Shown: positions 41,471-50,923, numbered from the stretch's first letter. The stretch: 64,000 bases of DNA from Paenirhizobium daejeonense (GCF_014280875.1 NZ_JACLAL010000001.1:310001-374000), one strand, 5' to 3'. Translations and numbers: made by a program. Notes: generated from the sequence alone by a model not told the origin.

Positions 41471-42415
41471 ATGAGGCAGTACGGCAGGAACGAGACGGAT
41501 CGGGCTCTCAAAATCCGTAGGGCGATGATGGCCAATGAAGCGAACGTTGTTGGGTCGCCAAGCGACCAACGGCTTGTGGACTTCACACAAGAACGCAAAC
41601 ACTTGCTGCGCCTCAGCTACCGCATGCTGGGATCGATCAGCGAGGCGGAGGATGTCGTCCAGGATGCATGGCTGCGTTGGGAACGCGTTGAAGAGGAAGT
41701 TCAGACCCCGACCGCCTATCTCACGCGCATCGTCACCCGGTTGTGCCTGGATCGGATGAAGTCTGCGCGAGCCCGCCGCGAGATCTATGTCGGCCCATGG
41801 CTGCCAGAGCCGCTGGTCGAGCCTCTTGATGCGCAGGAAGCCGTTGCTGACGATGTTACCGTTACGCTGATGGTGGCGTTGGAGAGACTTTCGCCGCTGG
41901 AACGGACAGCATTTCTGCTCCACGACGTGTTCGACGTAGCGCTGACTGAGGTCGCGGTCGTGCTTGATCGCGACCCTGCGGCCGTTCGGCAACTCGCTTC
42001 GCGCGCTCGCAAGCATGTTCAGGATGCACGACCACGCTATAGAGTCGGGCCGGAAGAGGCGGAGAGAATTGCCCGCGCTTTCTTTGCTGCGTCGCGTGAC
42101 GGCGACGTCACTTCGCTTTCGGCATTGCTCGCGCGCGATGTAGAGATACATAGCGACGGCGGTGGCAAGGTGCTGGCGTTCCGAGAGGTCATTCGCGGCT
42201 TGGAGCGTGCGCTGCGACTATTCGTTCACGCTCAGCGGAAGGCCGCAGCCGCGCCCACCTTGCTGCGAACCGCCAATATCGACGGCTTGCCGGGATTTGT
42301 AAGCCTTGATCCTAATGGTATTCTCCAAACAACAGCTTTGGGCATTCGCGACGGCAAGATTTTCGCGATCTATATCGTCAAGAATCCGGATAAGCTGGCG
42401 CATCTAGATGTTTAG
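41471..42415 (+). CDS. ECF41 family sigma factor with SnoaL-like C-terminal domain
   Basis: 314-residue extracytoplasmic-function sigma factor. Region 2 (LLRLSYRMLGSISEAEDVVQDAWLRW) and region 4 (LERLSPLERTAFLLHDVFDVALTEVAVVLDRDPAAVRQLASRAR) are followed by a SnoaL/NTF2-like extension carrying the two ECF41 hallmarks: DGGGK (about 229-233) and NPDKL (about 305-309) near the C-terminus. In this group the extension replaces an anti-sigma factor and controls activity. ATG at 41471 has AGGAAG upstream and follows a matching promoter. The frame is open upstream to 41405 but crosses the promoter, so that start is rejected. Confidence 0.93.
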   Translation: MRQYGRNETDRALKIRRAMMANEANVVGSPSDQRLVDFTQERKHLLRLSYRMLGSISEAEDVVQDAWLRWERVEEEVQTPTAYLTRIVTRLCLDRMKSARARREIYVGPWLPEPLVEPLDAQEAVADDVTVTLMVALERLSPLERTAFLLHDVFDVALTEVAVVLDRDPAAVRQLASRARKHVQDARPRYRVGPEEAERIARAFFAASRDGDVTSLSALLARDVEIHSDGGGKVLAFREVIRGLERALRLFVHAQRKAAAAPTLLRTANIDGLPGFVSLDPNGILQTTALGIRDGKIFAIYIVKNPDKLAHLDV

Positions 42416-42608
42416 GATCGCCGTTGGTGCCTTTGAACGTTCGAATACAATGCGCCAAAACCGGACGTCGCGACTGCCGTAAAACTGGAGGAAACTGAGG
42501 TTAGTGTTGTGAGCCTTGCGACCCATGATGCGAGCGCATGACAACGTGTATTCCGCTCGTCTTGGTTCACACGACGGTAAAAGGGATTCATCTGATGGTA
42601 TCTGCAAC

Positions 42609-42989
42609 ATGACACTGCAAGATTTTTATCGCGCGTACATAGGTTGCTTAAATCGACAGGATTGGGATGAGCTGGGGCGGTATGTTGCCGACGATGTCAA
42701 ACACAATGGTCGACCGCTCGGGCTGTCAGGCTACCGCTCGATGCTGATCAAAGACTTCGAGGACATCCCCGACCTACGTTTCGTCATAGATCGTCTGGCC
42801 TGCGACCCGCCCCTTATTGCGGCGAGGTTGATGTTCAACTGCTCACCAAAAGGCAACTTCCTTGGCTTGGAGATCAACGGCCAACGCATTTCCTTTGCAG
42901 AAAACGTGTTTTACGAGGTGAAGGGCGGCAAAATAGCCGATGTGTTTTCAGTGATCGATAAAACCTCGATCGAAAATCAGATTGCTTGA
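42609..42989 (+). CDS. SnoaL-like ester cyclase family protein
   Basis: 126-residue NTF2/SnoaL-fold protein: DFYRAYIGCLNRQDWDELGRYVADDVKHNGRPLGLSGYRSML, then FCS/NFLGLEINGQRISFAENVFYEVKGGKIADVFSVIDK. This is the ester-cyclase/polyketide cyclase-like subgroup, whose members have mostly unknown substrates. Start ATG 42609 has a weak Shine-Dalgarno; the frame is open from 42516, without better evidence. Same strand as the ECF41 gene but 193 bases downstream, so it may or may not belong to that regulon. Confidence 0.78.
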   Translation: MTLQDFYRAYIGCLNRQDWDELGRYVADDVKHNGRPLGLSGYRSMLIKDFEDIPDLRFVIDRLACDPPLIAARLMFNCSPKGNFLGLEINGQRISFAENVFYEVKGGKIADVFSVIDKTSIENQIA

Positions 42990-43077
42990 GCCGCCTTTTT
43001 CGACGGCCAATCATAGCTTTGGGCCGATAGCAGACTCACGCAGAACTCTAATGCATGGAAACGTCGGGAGGCCCCCG

Positions 43078-44496
43078 TCACCCCCGCATCGCCCTCTCGA
43101 CCGCCGCAAACACTCGCGCATCACTTGACTGCCCAACATTGAACCGCAGGAACCGCGTCGCCGTCTGCGAAACGCTGAAGGCGTTGCCGGGGGCCAGGAC
43201 GACGTTATCGGCGAGCGCCCGGCGGGCGACGTCGGCGGCGTCGAGGCCCTCCGGCAGTTCTGACCAGAGGAACATGCCGCCGCGCGGTTCGATCCATGGC
43301 TTGAGGCCGAGCGCCCGCAGCCTGCGGTCGGTTTCTCCCATGGCGCGCGACAGGCGGTCGCGCAGTCCGTTCATGTATTTCCGGTAGGTGCCGTCCTTCA
43401 TCAGTGCGAGCACCAGTTCGGCCGAAAGGGCATTGCCGCCGAAGGAGGTGGCGATCTTCAGGTCGATCAGCCGCTCGATAAAGTCCCGTCTTGCGGCGAT
43501 GAAGCCGCATCGGGCCGCAGCCGTCAGCGTCTTCGAGAAGCTGCCGATATGGATGACCCGTTCGAAACCGTCGAAGGCTGCCAGACGCGGTGCGGGCTCG
43601 AGCTCGAAATCGGCGAAGATGTCGTCCTCGATGATGGTCAGCCCGGCCTGATCGGCAAGCTTCAGGATGCGGTGCGCGCTGACGGGCGAGAGCGTCGCGC
43701 CGGTCGGATTGTGAAGCGCCGAATTGGTGATGTAGAGGCGCGGCCGATGCTCGGTGAGTGCGGCAGCAAAGAGTGCCATGTCGGGGCCACCAGGCGTATA
43801 GGGTACGCCAACGACCTTCACCCGATGGGCCCGCAAGAGCGCCAGGAAATTGAAATAGCAAGGATCGTCGACCAGCACGGTGTCCCCCGGCTCGACGAGA
43901 AGCCGCAGCAGCAGGTCGATGGCCTGCGTGCCCGATTCCGTCAGCATGATCTGGTCGGGCAGCACCTCTATGCCATGCTCCGCCATGCGCCGTGACAGGA
44001 GGTGCCGCAGCGGCAGCAGGCCAAGTGGCGTGCCGTAGTCGGTGAGCACCCTGTCGTCCGCCCGCGCGATGTGACGAAGCGAACGGCGCAGCTCCGCCTG
44101 CGGCATCCATGAGGCCGGTAGCCAGCCGCAGCCCGGTTTCAGCACATCTTCGGTCGCCTCGAGCGATTGCCGCGACACCCAGAACGGATCGACCGCGCGG
44201 TCGAGCTTCGGACCGATTTCCGCAAGCGTCAACGGCGGCAGGTGTCCGGCGACATAAAAACCCGAACCGCGCCGCGACAGGATCAGCCCCTCCGCGGCCA
44301 GCCGGTCATAGGCTTCGACCACGGTCGAGGTGGAAACCACCATCATCTTGGCAAGGCCGCGGATCGAGGGAAGCTTCGCCCCCGGCGCAAGCGTCCGCGC
44401 ACTGATCCGCTGCCGGATGGTTGCCATGACCTGCCCGACCCGCGTCCCGGTATCCGTTTCGATGGTGTTCAGCATCCGTACTGCCAATTTGACCAT
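43078..44496 (-). CDS. MocR-type regulator (GntR HTH plus aminotransferase domain)
   Basis: About 472-residue MocR/PdxR-type transcription factor. N-terminal GntR winged helix (MATIRQRISARTLAPGAKLPSIRGLAKMMVVSTSTVVEAYDRLAAEG) and a fold-type I aminotransferase domain with the PLP-lysine in HIGSFSKTLTAAARCGF. Such proteins sense PLP or its amino-acid adducts. Three in-frame ATGs (44547, 44496, 44475) are possible; the palindrome at 44494-44519 lies directly at the 44496 start, so the real start is probably 44496 or 44475. Divergent from an EamA transporter that is its likely target. Confidence 0.88.
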   Translation of the reverse strand: MVKLAVRMLNTIETDTGTRVGQVMATIRQRISARTLAPGAKLPSIRGLAKMMVVSTSTVVEAYDRLAAEGLILSRRGSGFYVAGHLPPLTLAEIGPKLDRAVDPFWVSRQSLEATEDVLKPGCGWLPASWMPQAELRRSLRHIARADDRVLTDYGTPLGLLPLRHLLSRRMAEHGIEVLPDQIMLTESGTQAIDLLLRLLVEPGDTVLVDDPCYFNFLALLRAHRVKVVGVPYTPGGPDMALFAAALTEHRPRLYITNSALHNPTGATLSPVSAHRILKLADQAGLTIIEDDIFADFELEPAPRLAAFDGFERVIHIGSFSKTLTAAARCGFIAARRDFIERLIDLKIATSFGGNALSAELVLALMKDGTYRKYMNGLRDRLSRAMGETDRRLRALGLKPWIEPRGGMFLWSELPEGLDAADVARRALADNVVLAPGNAFSVSQTATRFLRFNVGQSSDARVFAAVERAMRG

Positions 44497-44519
44497 TACA
44501 GTTTGTTGAAACTGTAATG
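44494..44519. promoter_or_regulatory. Palindromic operator between mocR-like and EamA genes
   Basis: CATTACAGTTT-GTTG-AAACTGTAATG: a perfect 11-base inverted repeat with a 4-base centre. A further half-site TTACAGT occurs around 44564-44570, closer to the EamA gene, as in MocR operators that contain repeated half-sites. Confidence 0.7.
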
Positions 44520-44585
44520 AATTGTGCCTGAAAAATCCATCCGGCATCGCCTATCACCTGTCGTTACAGTGAACGAAGGAAAGAC

Positions 44586-45452
44586 ATGATGGACAGGACG
44601 GCGAGCGGATGGATCAACGGTTTTATCGGGGTGCTGATCTTCAGCGGCTCGCTGCCCGCGACCCGCGCGGCGGTGGCCGATTTTGATCCGGTGTTCCTGA
44701 CGGTCGCCCGTGCGGCAATCGCTGGCACCCTGGCGCTGGTCTTGCTTGTGCTCTTTCGCGAAAAGCGCCCGAAGGGTGCGGATCTCGTCTCGCTGGCGGT
44801 CGTGGCGCTCGGTGTCGTCGTCGGCTTTCCGCTGTTGACGGCGCTGGCGTTGAAACATGTCACTTCGGCCCATTCCATCGTCTTCATCGGGCTTCTGCCG
44901 CTCGCCACCGCGACCTTCGGCGTGCTGCGGGGCGGTGAGCGGCCTCGGCCGGCCTTCTGGCTGTTCTCCTGCCTCGGCAGCGCGCTGGTTGCAGGCTTTG
45001 CGCTGATGCAGGGTGGCTCCACTTCGCCGGTCGGCGACCTCCTGATGCTCGCGGCTATCGTGGTCTGCGGGCTCGGCTATGCGGAAGGGGCGAGGCTTTC
45101 CCGCACGCTCGGCGGCTGGCAGGTCATTTCCTGGGCGCTGGTGCTGTCGCTGCCGGTCATGGCCGCGCTTGCATTTCTCACCATGCCGCAATCCTTTGCT
45201 GATGCGGCGCGGCCTGCATGGCTGGGGCTCGCTTATGTCTCGGTCTTCAGCATGCTGGTGGGGTTCATATTCTGGTATCGCGGGCTCGCGCAGGGCGGTA
45301 TCGCCGCCGTCGGCCAGCTGCAGCTTCTACAGCCATTTTTCGGGCTGGTGCTGGCCGCAACCCTGCTGGGCGAGGCGGTGAGCTGGTCCATGGTCGCGGT
45401 CACCGCGGCCGTCATTCTCTGCGTCGCCGGCGCCAGACGTTTCGCGAGATAA
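44586..45452 (+). CDS. EamA/DMT family transporter
   Basis: 288-residue inner-membrane protein with ten helices arranged as two EamA repeats (about 10-140 and 150-285), typical of drug/metabolite exporters. Family segments: SLPATRAAVADFDPVFLTVARAAIAG and VSVFSMLVGFIFWYRGLAQGGIAAVGQLQLLQPFFGLVLAATLLGE. ATG at 44586 (or 44589) with GAAGGAAAG upstream. Divergent from the MocR regulator, a common pairing for amino-acid or vitamin-B6-related exporters; substrate unknown. Confidence 0.88.
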   Translation: MMDRTASGWINGFIGVLIFSGSLPATRAAVADFDPVFLTVARAAIAGTLALVLLVLFREKRPKGADLVSLAVVALGVVVGFPLLTALALKHVTSAHSIVFIGLLPLATATFGVLRGGERPRPAFWLFSCLGSALVAGFALMQGGSTSPVGDLLMLAAIVVCGLGYAEGARLSRTLGGWQVISWALVLSLPVMAALAFLTMPQSFADAARPAWLGLAYVSVFSMLVGFIFWYRGLAQGGIAAVGQLQLLQPFFGLVLAATLLGEAVSWSMVAVTAAVILCVAGARRFAR

Positions 45453-45483
45453 TCTCCGGCTAAGGCCGGCGCTCTAAGGCGAA

Positions 45484-45514
45484 CCTTCCGCCTCCGGCGT
45501 CCGGAGGCGGAAGG
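45484..45514. other. Perfect 14-base stem-loop between convergent genes
   Basis: CCTTCCGCCTCCGG-CGT-CCGGAGGCGGAAGG lies between EamA (ends 45452) and ribB(A) (ends 45524). No T tail on either side, so it may act as a 3' stability hairpin or rho-assisted terminator for both. Confidence 0.6.
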
Positions 45515-45523
45515 ATTGCCGTA

Positions 45524-46624
45524 TCAGACGATCTCGGTTCCGCTGATGCGGATGCCGAAGCCTTCGAGGCCGACATAGTGGCGTTCGCGCGAAGCGTAAA
45601 GGCGAATGGAGGTGACGCCGAGATCCTTCAGGATCTGCGCGCCGAGACCGATTTCCAGCCATTCGCTTTCGCGCTGCTGGGCCTCGTTGTGCACTTCGCG
45701 GTCGAAATTGCCGGTGCGGGCCGTGGTCGAGACCCCGACGCCGACCGAGCCTTCGCGCAGGTAAACGATGACGCCGCGACCAGCTTCGGCAATCCGTTTC
45801 ATGATGGCGTCGATCTGGCGATCCTTGCCGAACACGTCCTGGCCGACATGTTCGAGGTGCAGGCGCACCGGAATGTCGACGCCGTCGCGGATGTCGCCGA
45901 AGACGATGGCAAGATGCTGCATCGGATCCCAGGGCAGCGAATAGGCATGCGCCTTCGCGGGACCATAAGGCGTCTCGACGGCGAAGCTCGAAGCGAGCTG
46001 GATCAGCGTTTCCTTGCGCTGGCGATAGGCGATAAGGTCGGCAACGGAAACGCGCTTCAGCCCATGTTGCTCGGCGAAATCGAACACTTCCGGACCGTGT
46101 TTGACGGTACCGTTGTCGTTGACCAGTTCGCCGATCACTCCGACCGGCGGCAGGCCGGCCAGCTTGCAGAGGTCGACGGCCGCTTCGGTATGGCCGGAAC
46201 GCATCAGCACGCCGCCTTCGCGCGCGACCAACGGGAAGATGTGGCCGGGGCGGACGAAATCGGCCGGGCCGACATTCGGGTTGGCGAGATTACGCACGGT
46301 CAGCGTGCGGTCCTCGGCGGAAATGCCGGTCGTGGTGCCGTGCTTGAAGTCGACGGTCACGGTGAAGGCGGTGGTGTGTGCGCTGTCGTTTTCGGCAACC
46401 ATGGCGTTGAGGTTCAGCCGTTTGGCTTCCTCCTTCGGCATGGGGGCGCAGACGATGCCGGAGGTGTGGCGCACGATGAACGCCATCTTCTCGGCAGTGC
46501 AGTGGACGGCGGCGACGATCAGGTCGCCTTCGTTTTCGCGGTCGTCGTCATCCGTGACGACGACGATCTCGCCGGCCTCGAAGGCGCGGATGGCGTCGAC
46601 GACGCGGCTCTGGTCATAGCTCAT
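45524..46624 (-). CDS. ribB: 3,4-dihydroxy-2-butanone-4-phosphate synthase with degenerate RibA half
   Basis: 366-residue RibBA-shaped protein of riboflavin synthesis. Residues 1-200 form an intact DHBP synthase: DDDDRENEGD, HTSGIVCAPM, TTGISAEDR and GHTEAAVDL are present. The C-terminal half (about 205-366) aligns with GTP cyclohydrolase II but lacks the zinc cysteines (no C-x7-10-C-x-C-type cluster) and the RxHSEC-like segment; it reads VRLHLEHVGQDVFGKDR instead. It therefore probably makes only DHBP, the arrangement called RibBX in proteobacteria; another RibA should exist elsewhere. 9 bases after the aroC stop. Confidence 0.9.
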   Translation of the reverse strand: MSYDQSRVVDAIRAFEAGEIVVVTDDDDRENEGDLIVAAVHCTAEKMAFIVRHTSGIVCAPMPKEEAKRLNLNAMVAENDSAHTTAFTVTVDFKHGTTTGISAEDRTLTVRNLANPNVGPADFVRPGHIFPLVAREGGVLMRSGHTEAAVDLCKLAGLPPVGVIGELVNDNGTVKHGPEVFDFAEQHGLKRVSVADLIAYRQRKETLIQLASSFAVETPYGPAKAHAYSLPWDPMQHLAIVFGDIRDGVDIPVRLHLEHVGQDVFGKDRQIDAIMKRIAEAGRGVIVYLREGSVGVGVSTTARTGNFDREVHNEAQQRESEWLEIGLGAQILKDLGVTSIRLYASRERHYVGLEGFGIRISGTEIV

Positions 46625-46633
46625 GGGAATGCC

Positions 46634-47728
46634 TCACTTCAGGCGGCCGGTCTGGCCGCGGTCTCGCAGATAATGATCGACGATCGTGCAGGCGAGCATC
46701 GCTTCGCCGACGGGAACCGCCCGGATTCCGACGCAGGGGTCGTGGCGACCCTTGGTGCGCACCTCGACCTCGTGGCCATCGGCATCGATCGAGCGGCGCT
46801 CGGTCAGGATCGAGGAGGTCGGCTTGATGGCGAAGCGCGCGATGATCGGCTCACCGGTGGAAATGCCGCCGAGAATGCCGCCCGCGTGGTTGGAAAGGAA
46901 AAGCGGCTTGCCGTCCGGGCCGATCCGCATTTCATCGGCATTTTCCTCGCCGGTGATCTCGGCCGCGCCGAAGCCGTTGCCGATCTCCACGCCCTTGACG
47001 GCGTTGATCGACATCAGGTTCGACGCGATGTCCTGATCCAGCTTGCCGTAGACAGGCGCGCCGATACCGGCCGGAACGCCCTCTGCGATCACTTCGACAA
47101 CGGCGCCGACGGAGGAGCCCGCCTTGCGGATCTCGTCGAGATAGGCTTCCCAAACGGGGACGATTTCCGGGTCGGGCGCAAAGAACGGGTTTTCGTTCAC
47201 CTGCGCCCAATCCCAGTTGGCGCGGTTGATCTTGTGCTTGCCGATCTGCACCAGCGCGCCGCGAATGGTGACGCCGGGAATGACCTGCCGCGCAAGTGCA
47301 CCGGCGGCAACGCGCGCTGCCGTTTCGCGGGCGGACGAGCGTCCGCCGCCGCGATAGTCGCGAATGCCGTATTTGACGTCATAGGTGTAGTCGGCATGGC
47401 CGGGGCGATAGCGCCGCGCGATCTCGCCGTAGTCCTTCGAGCGCTGGTCGGTATTCTCGATCATCAGCGACACCGGCGTGCCGGTGGTGATCATCGAACC
47501 GTCCTCCTGCGGCATGACGCCCGAGAGAACCCTGACGATATCGTCTTCCCGGCGCTGCGTTACGAAGCGCGACTGGCCGGGCTTGCGCTTGTCGAGAAAG
47601 ATCTGGAGATCGTCCTGGGTGAAGCGGATGCCGGGCGGGCACCCGTCGACCACAGCGCCGAGGGCGGGACCGTGGCTTTCACCCCAGGTGGTGACGCGGA
47701 AGAGATGGCCGAAGGTGTTATGGGACAT
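46634..47728 (-). CDS. aroC: Chorismate synthase
   Basis: 364-residue enzyme that converts EPSP to chorismate, last step of the shikimate pathway, using reduced FMN. Family marks: [53 protein letters not shown] and [20 protein letters not shown] at 47728; upstream in-frame codons to 47824 are not part of the family. It is followed closely by ribB(A), probably one transcript. Confidence 0.96.
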   Translation of the reverse strand: MSHNTFGHLFRVTTWGESHGPALGAVVDGCPPGIRFTQDDLQIFLDKRKPGQSRFVTQRREDDIVRVLSGVMPQEDGSMITTGTPVSLMIENTDQRSKDYGEIARRYRPGHADYTYDVKYGIRDYRGGGRSSARETAARVAAGALARQVIPGVTIRGALVQIGKHKINRANWDWAQVNENPFFAPDPEIVPVWEAYLDEIRKAGSSVGAVVEVIAEGVPAGIGAPVYGKLDQDIASNLMSINAVKGVEIGNGFGAAEITGEENADEMRIGPDGKPLFLSNHAGGILGGISTGEPIIARFAIKPTSSILTERRSIDADGHEVEVRTKGRHDPCVGIRAVPVGEAMLACTIVDHYLRDRGQTGRLK

Positions 47729-47851
47729 GTCAGACGAACCGGTTTGCGGGAGGCCTGCGCCGTTTCCGGGTGCCTCGGCTTTCACTGCGGCACACTCATA
47801 GTGGAAAACCGCCAAGCGCGACAAGCATTTCTTGGAAACGCAGCGTCGCCT

Positions 47852-50800
47852 TTATGAGGCCTTTCGCCGGGGAAGATCCTGCGCGAAGCGGGTGAAGTTC
47901 TCGAAGGGCAGAGGTTTGGCGAAAGCATAGCCCTGCAGGAAATCGCACCCGAGTTGGCGAAGCAATGCCGCATGCTCGTGGCTTTCCACGCCTTCCGCCA
48001 CGGTTTCCACCCCGAGAGAGCGGGCGATCTCGATGATAGAGCGCACCAGGGCGCGTTCCTGCGGTGAGGTGACGATCGGCATGACGAGCTGGCGATCGAT
48101 CTTCAGGCGCTTGGGTTTCAGGCGCAACAGGCTGACGATGGAAGTGTGGCCGGTGCCGAAATCGTCGATTTCGATGTCGATGCCAAGCGCCTTGATCCTC
48201 TCGATGTTGCTGGTCGTCACATCGTCGCTTTCGTCGAGGAAGATGGATTCCACCAGCTCGAAACAGATCGAACCCGGCGTGATGCTCAGCCCCTCGAGCT
48301 GAGCTACGAGGTTTTCGTCATGCAGGCGACGGGAGGAAACATTGACGGAGATGCGCGGCAGTCGCAGGTCGAGAGCGGTCCAGCGCATCTGGTCCTTGAG
48401 CGCGGTTTCCAGCACCAGCTGGTCGATGCGCGCCAGCACGTTGAGCTCCTCGGCGACTTTGAGGAACTCGTTCGACGGCAGGATGCCGTGAACGGGGTGT
48501 CTCCAGCGCACAAGCGCCTCGGCGCCAGTCAGTTCCATGGAGTCGGCTGCGAACTGCGGCTGGTACCAGACGGTGAATTCGTCGTGATCGAGACCGGCGA
48601 GTATCTCGTCCGCCATGCGCTTGCGGGCAAAGATATTGGCCTGCAGATCCGGCGTGAAGAATTCGAAGCGGTTCCGTCCCTTTTCCTTCGCCTGGTAGAG
48701 AGCGATATCGGCGTTGATCAATACCTTGCCGGCATCGGGAAAGAGGCCCGAGGACTGGGCAATCCCGATGGACACGCCGCAGCGGCAGGAGAAGCCCTCG
48801 AAATCGATCGGCTTGCACATTTCCCGGATGATCGTCTCGCTGAGCTTGGCTAACTCCTGCGGCGACGTCTGGCGCTTGGCGAGAATGACGAATTCGTCGC
48901 CACCGATACGAGCGACCAGATCGCCGCGGCTGACGGTGCGGTTCAACACGCGTGAGGCATGCACCAGCATGGCGTCGCCTGCGGCGTGGCCGAGCGTGTC
49001 GTTGATTTCCTTGAAGCGGTCGAGGTCGAGGTGAAGGATCGAGAACCGGGTTCTCTGTTTGCTGCCTTGCCGGGTCAGCTCCTCCAGCTCCATGTCGAGC
49101 TTGCGGCGATTGGCAAGCGATGTAAGAGGATCATGCAGGGCGTTGAACTCGATGCGGTTCTTCGCCAGCTCAAGTTCGATGTTGCGTGCGTCGGCTTCCG
49201 TCTTCGCAGTTCTCAGCTCCTCGGCGATCTTGGCGTCCGCGGTGACGTCGAAGGCGATGCCCACAATCTTCTTCCTGCCGTCCTTGCCGACATGCACCTG
49301 TCCAACAGAGCGCACATAACGCAGCTCGTTGTTGGGCAGCAGAATACGCTGGATAGTGTTGACTGCGGTGGAAGCGTTGATAGCGCGATTGGCCGCTAGC
49401 TGCGCCGTTTGTCGATCATCGGGGTGTAGCGCCGACAGCCATTCGTGCCGGGTCACCGGACGGTTCCTGTTCGGCACGTTGTAGAGCTGGTGCATCCGCT
49501 CATCCCAGATCGCCGTCGTGCTGACGGGATCTCCTTCCCAGATACCGCAATTATAGGAGGCGAGCGCAAGATCGAGCTTCTGGGAAAGCTCGATCAGCTG
49601 ATGTTCGCGCATCGACAGTTCGTCGAGCGCCAGCTCAAGCTCGGCATTCTTGATTTCGCTGGTTTCTTTCGCGACCCTGAGTGTCTCGGTAAACATGGCG
49701 TCGGCGGTGATGTCGAATACAATGCCGATCTGCCGGTCCACACCACTTGCGCTGATGCTGTGCGCGCCGACCGAGCGCAGGTGACGGACCGTACCGTCGG
49801 CAAGCACAATGCGATATTGCATGTCCCAAGTCTGTTTACCGATGGCCGAAATGCTGGCGAAGATCCGCAGTTCGATCGTCTCACGGTCTTCGGGGTGAAG
49901 GGCTCCATACCAGTCATCCAGCCTGTCCTGTCGGTCGACGGCGCTCGCCGCGCAGCCATGAAGGGCGGCTGCGCGTTCATCCCAATAGATCTGTCCGCTT
50001 TTTTCCTCCAGCTCCCATATGCCGATATTGGAGGTTTCCATTGCCAGATTGAGACGTTGCGTTACTTCGAACAGCGCCTCCTCGCGGGCTTTCAGCCGCG
50101 CAATGTTGCGGTTTCGCTCGCGGAGCAGCGTCAGCGTGACGATGACGGGAACGATCATCGCAATAACCGCGGCAATGATCCCCAGTCGTGCAGGCAGCCG
50201 GTTTTCCAATGTTGCCTTCCAGCCGCCTATCGGGGCGGCAAGAAGTTCCCAGCTATCGCCGGGCACATCGATCCGCTCGGTGACCGGGTCATCGCGAGTG
50301 ATTTCAGCCGACCCGAAAAGTAAACGGCCAGGTCCATCGCCACGCATCTCGCGGATGGAGAAGGCGAGATGTTCATTCTCCAGATGGGGCGTTGGCGTGA
50401 TGATTGCGTGATCGGCAACGCCGCTTGCCTCAACCGTTTTCGCGGTATTCATCGACAGGACGACGGAGCCCCAGTAGCGCTTGTCTTCCTCGGGCTCGAG
50501 CAGGACGGGAACGTCGAGCAGCAGCGTGTGGTCGCCAAGCATCTTGATGACGGGTGTATTGCCGGGACGCTCGCCCGGGCGGAACACCACGCTATCGATA
50601 TGTGAGGCTCTCGAAACGAGGTTCTTGGCCATCGATGTCAGCGACGTCGTGGAAATGTTTGGATCGGCCGCGATCATGTCGGCGAGATGATTGGCCGCCG
50701 CTAGATCGTTTGCGATGCGCGATTCGATGGACGAGCGAACCAGGCGGAGGTCTTCGGCGACATGCTGCCGTACCGCCCCGATTCTCGCTTCGGTCGACCA

Positions 50801-50923
50801 CTTGTCGAGCATAAATCCGGCGCCGACAATGGCCATGCTGAGGAGTGCACCACCCAGCAGCAGGAAACTCGCTCCGGATCGTTCCTCTCCGTCGCGCGCC
50901 ATGATCGTCTTGCTGTAATTCAA
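47852..50923 (-). CDS. Large CHASE-PAS-PAS-GGDEF-EAL protein
   Basis: About 1020-residue cyclic-di-GMP enzyme. An N-terminal helix (FLLLGGALLSMAIVGAGFM), a periplasmic CHASE-type sensor (about 45-230) and a second helix (LGIIAAVIAMIVPVIVTLTLL) are followed by two PAS domains (each with the WDERAAALHG / WDERMHQLYN pattern), a GGDEF domain with intact RIGGDEF and an EAL domain with TGAEALVRW and DDFGTGHTS. No clear RxxD inhibitory site. The start is TTG 50923 or ATG 50902; neither has a strong Shine-Dalgarno. It probably senses an extracellular ligand. Confidence 0.88.
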   Translation of the reverse strand: MNYSKTIMARDGEERSGASFLLLGGALLSMAIVGAGFMLDKWSTEARIGAVRQHVAEDLRLVRSSIESRIANDLAAANHLADMIAADPNISTTSLTSMAKNLVSRASHIDSVVFRPGERPGNTPVIKMLGDHTLLLDVPVLLEPEEDKRYWGSVVLSMNTAKTVEASGVADHAIITPTPHLENEHLAFSIREMRGDGPGRLLFGSAEITRDDPVTERIDVPGDSWELLAAPIGGWKATLENRLPARLGIIAAVIAMIVPVIVTLTLLRERNRNIARLKAREEALFEVTQRLNLAMETSNIGIWELEEKSGQIYWDERAAALHGCAASAVDRQDRLDDWYGALHPEDRETIELRIFASISAIGKQTWDMQYRIVLADGTVRHLRSVGAHSISASGVDRQIGIVFDITADAMFTETLRVAKETSEIKNAELELALDELSMREHQLIELSQKLDLALASYNCGIWEGDPVSTTAIWDERMHQLYNVPNRNRPVTRHEWLSALHPDDRQTAQLAANRAINASTAVNTIQRILLPNNELRYVRSVGQVHVGKDGRKKIVGIAFDVTADAKIAEELRTAKTEADARNIELELAKNRIEFNALHDPLTSLANRRKLDMELEELTRQGSKQRTRFSILHLDLDRFKEINDTLGHAAGDAMLVHASRVLNRTVSRGDLVARIGGDEFVILAKRQTSPQELAKLSETIIREMCKPIDFEGFSCRCGVSIGIAQSSGLFPDAGKVLINADIALYQAKEKGRNRFEFFTPDLQANIFARKRMADEILAGLDHDEFTVWYQPQFAADSMELTGAEALVRWRHPVHGILPSNEFLKVAEELNVLARIDQLVLETALKDQMRWTALDLRLPRISVNVSSRRLHDENLVAQLEGLSITPGSICFELVESIFLDESDDVTTSNIERIKALGIDIEIDDFGTGHTSIVSLLRLKPKRLKIDRQLVMPIVTSPQERALVRSIIEIARSLGVETVAEGVESHEHAALLRQLGCDFLQGYAFAKPLPFENFTRFAQDLPRRKAS

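Noticed and set aside
45578..47857. A 759-codon open frame on the plus strand
   Set aside because: Antisense to ribB(A) and aroC; composition is Arg/Asp/Gly-rich and without domain likeness.
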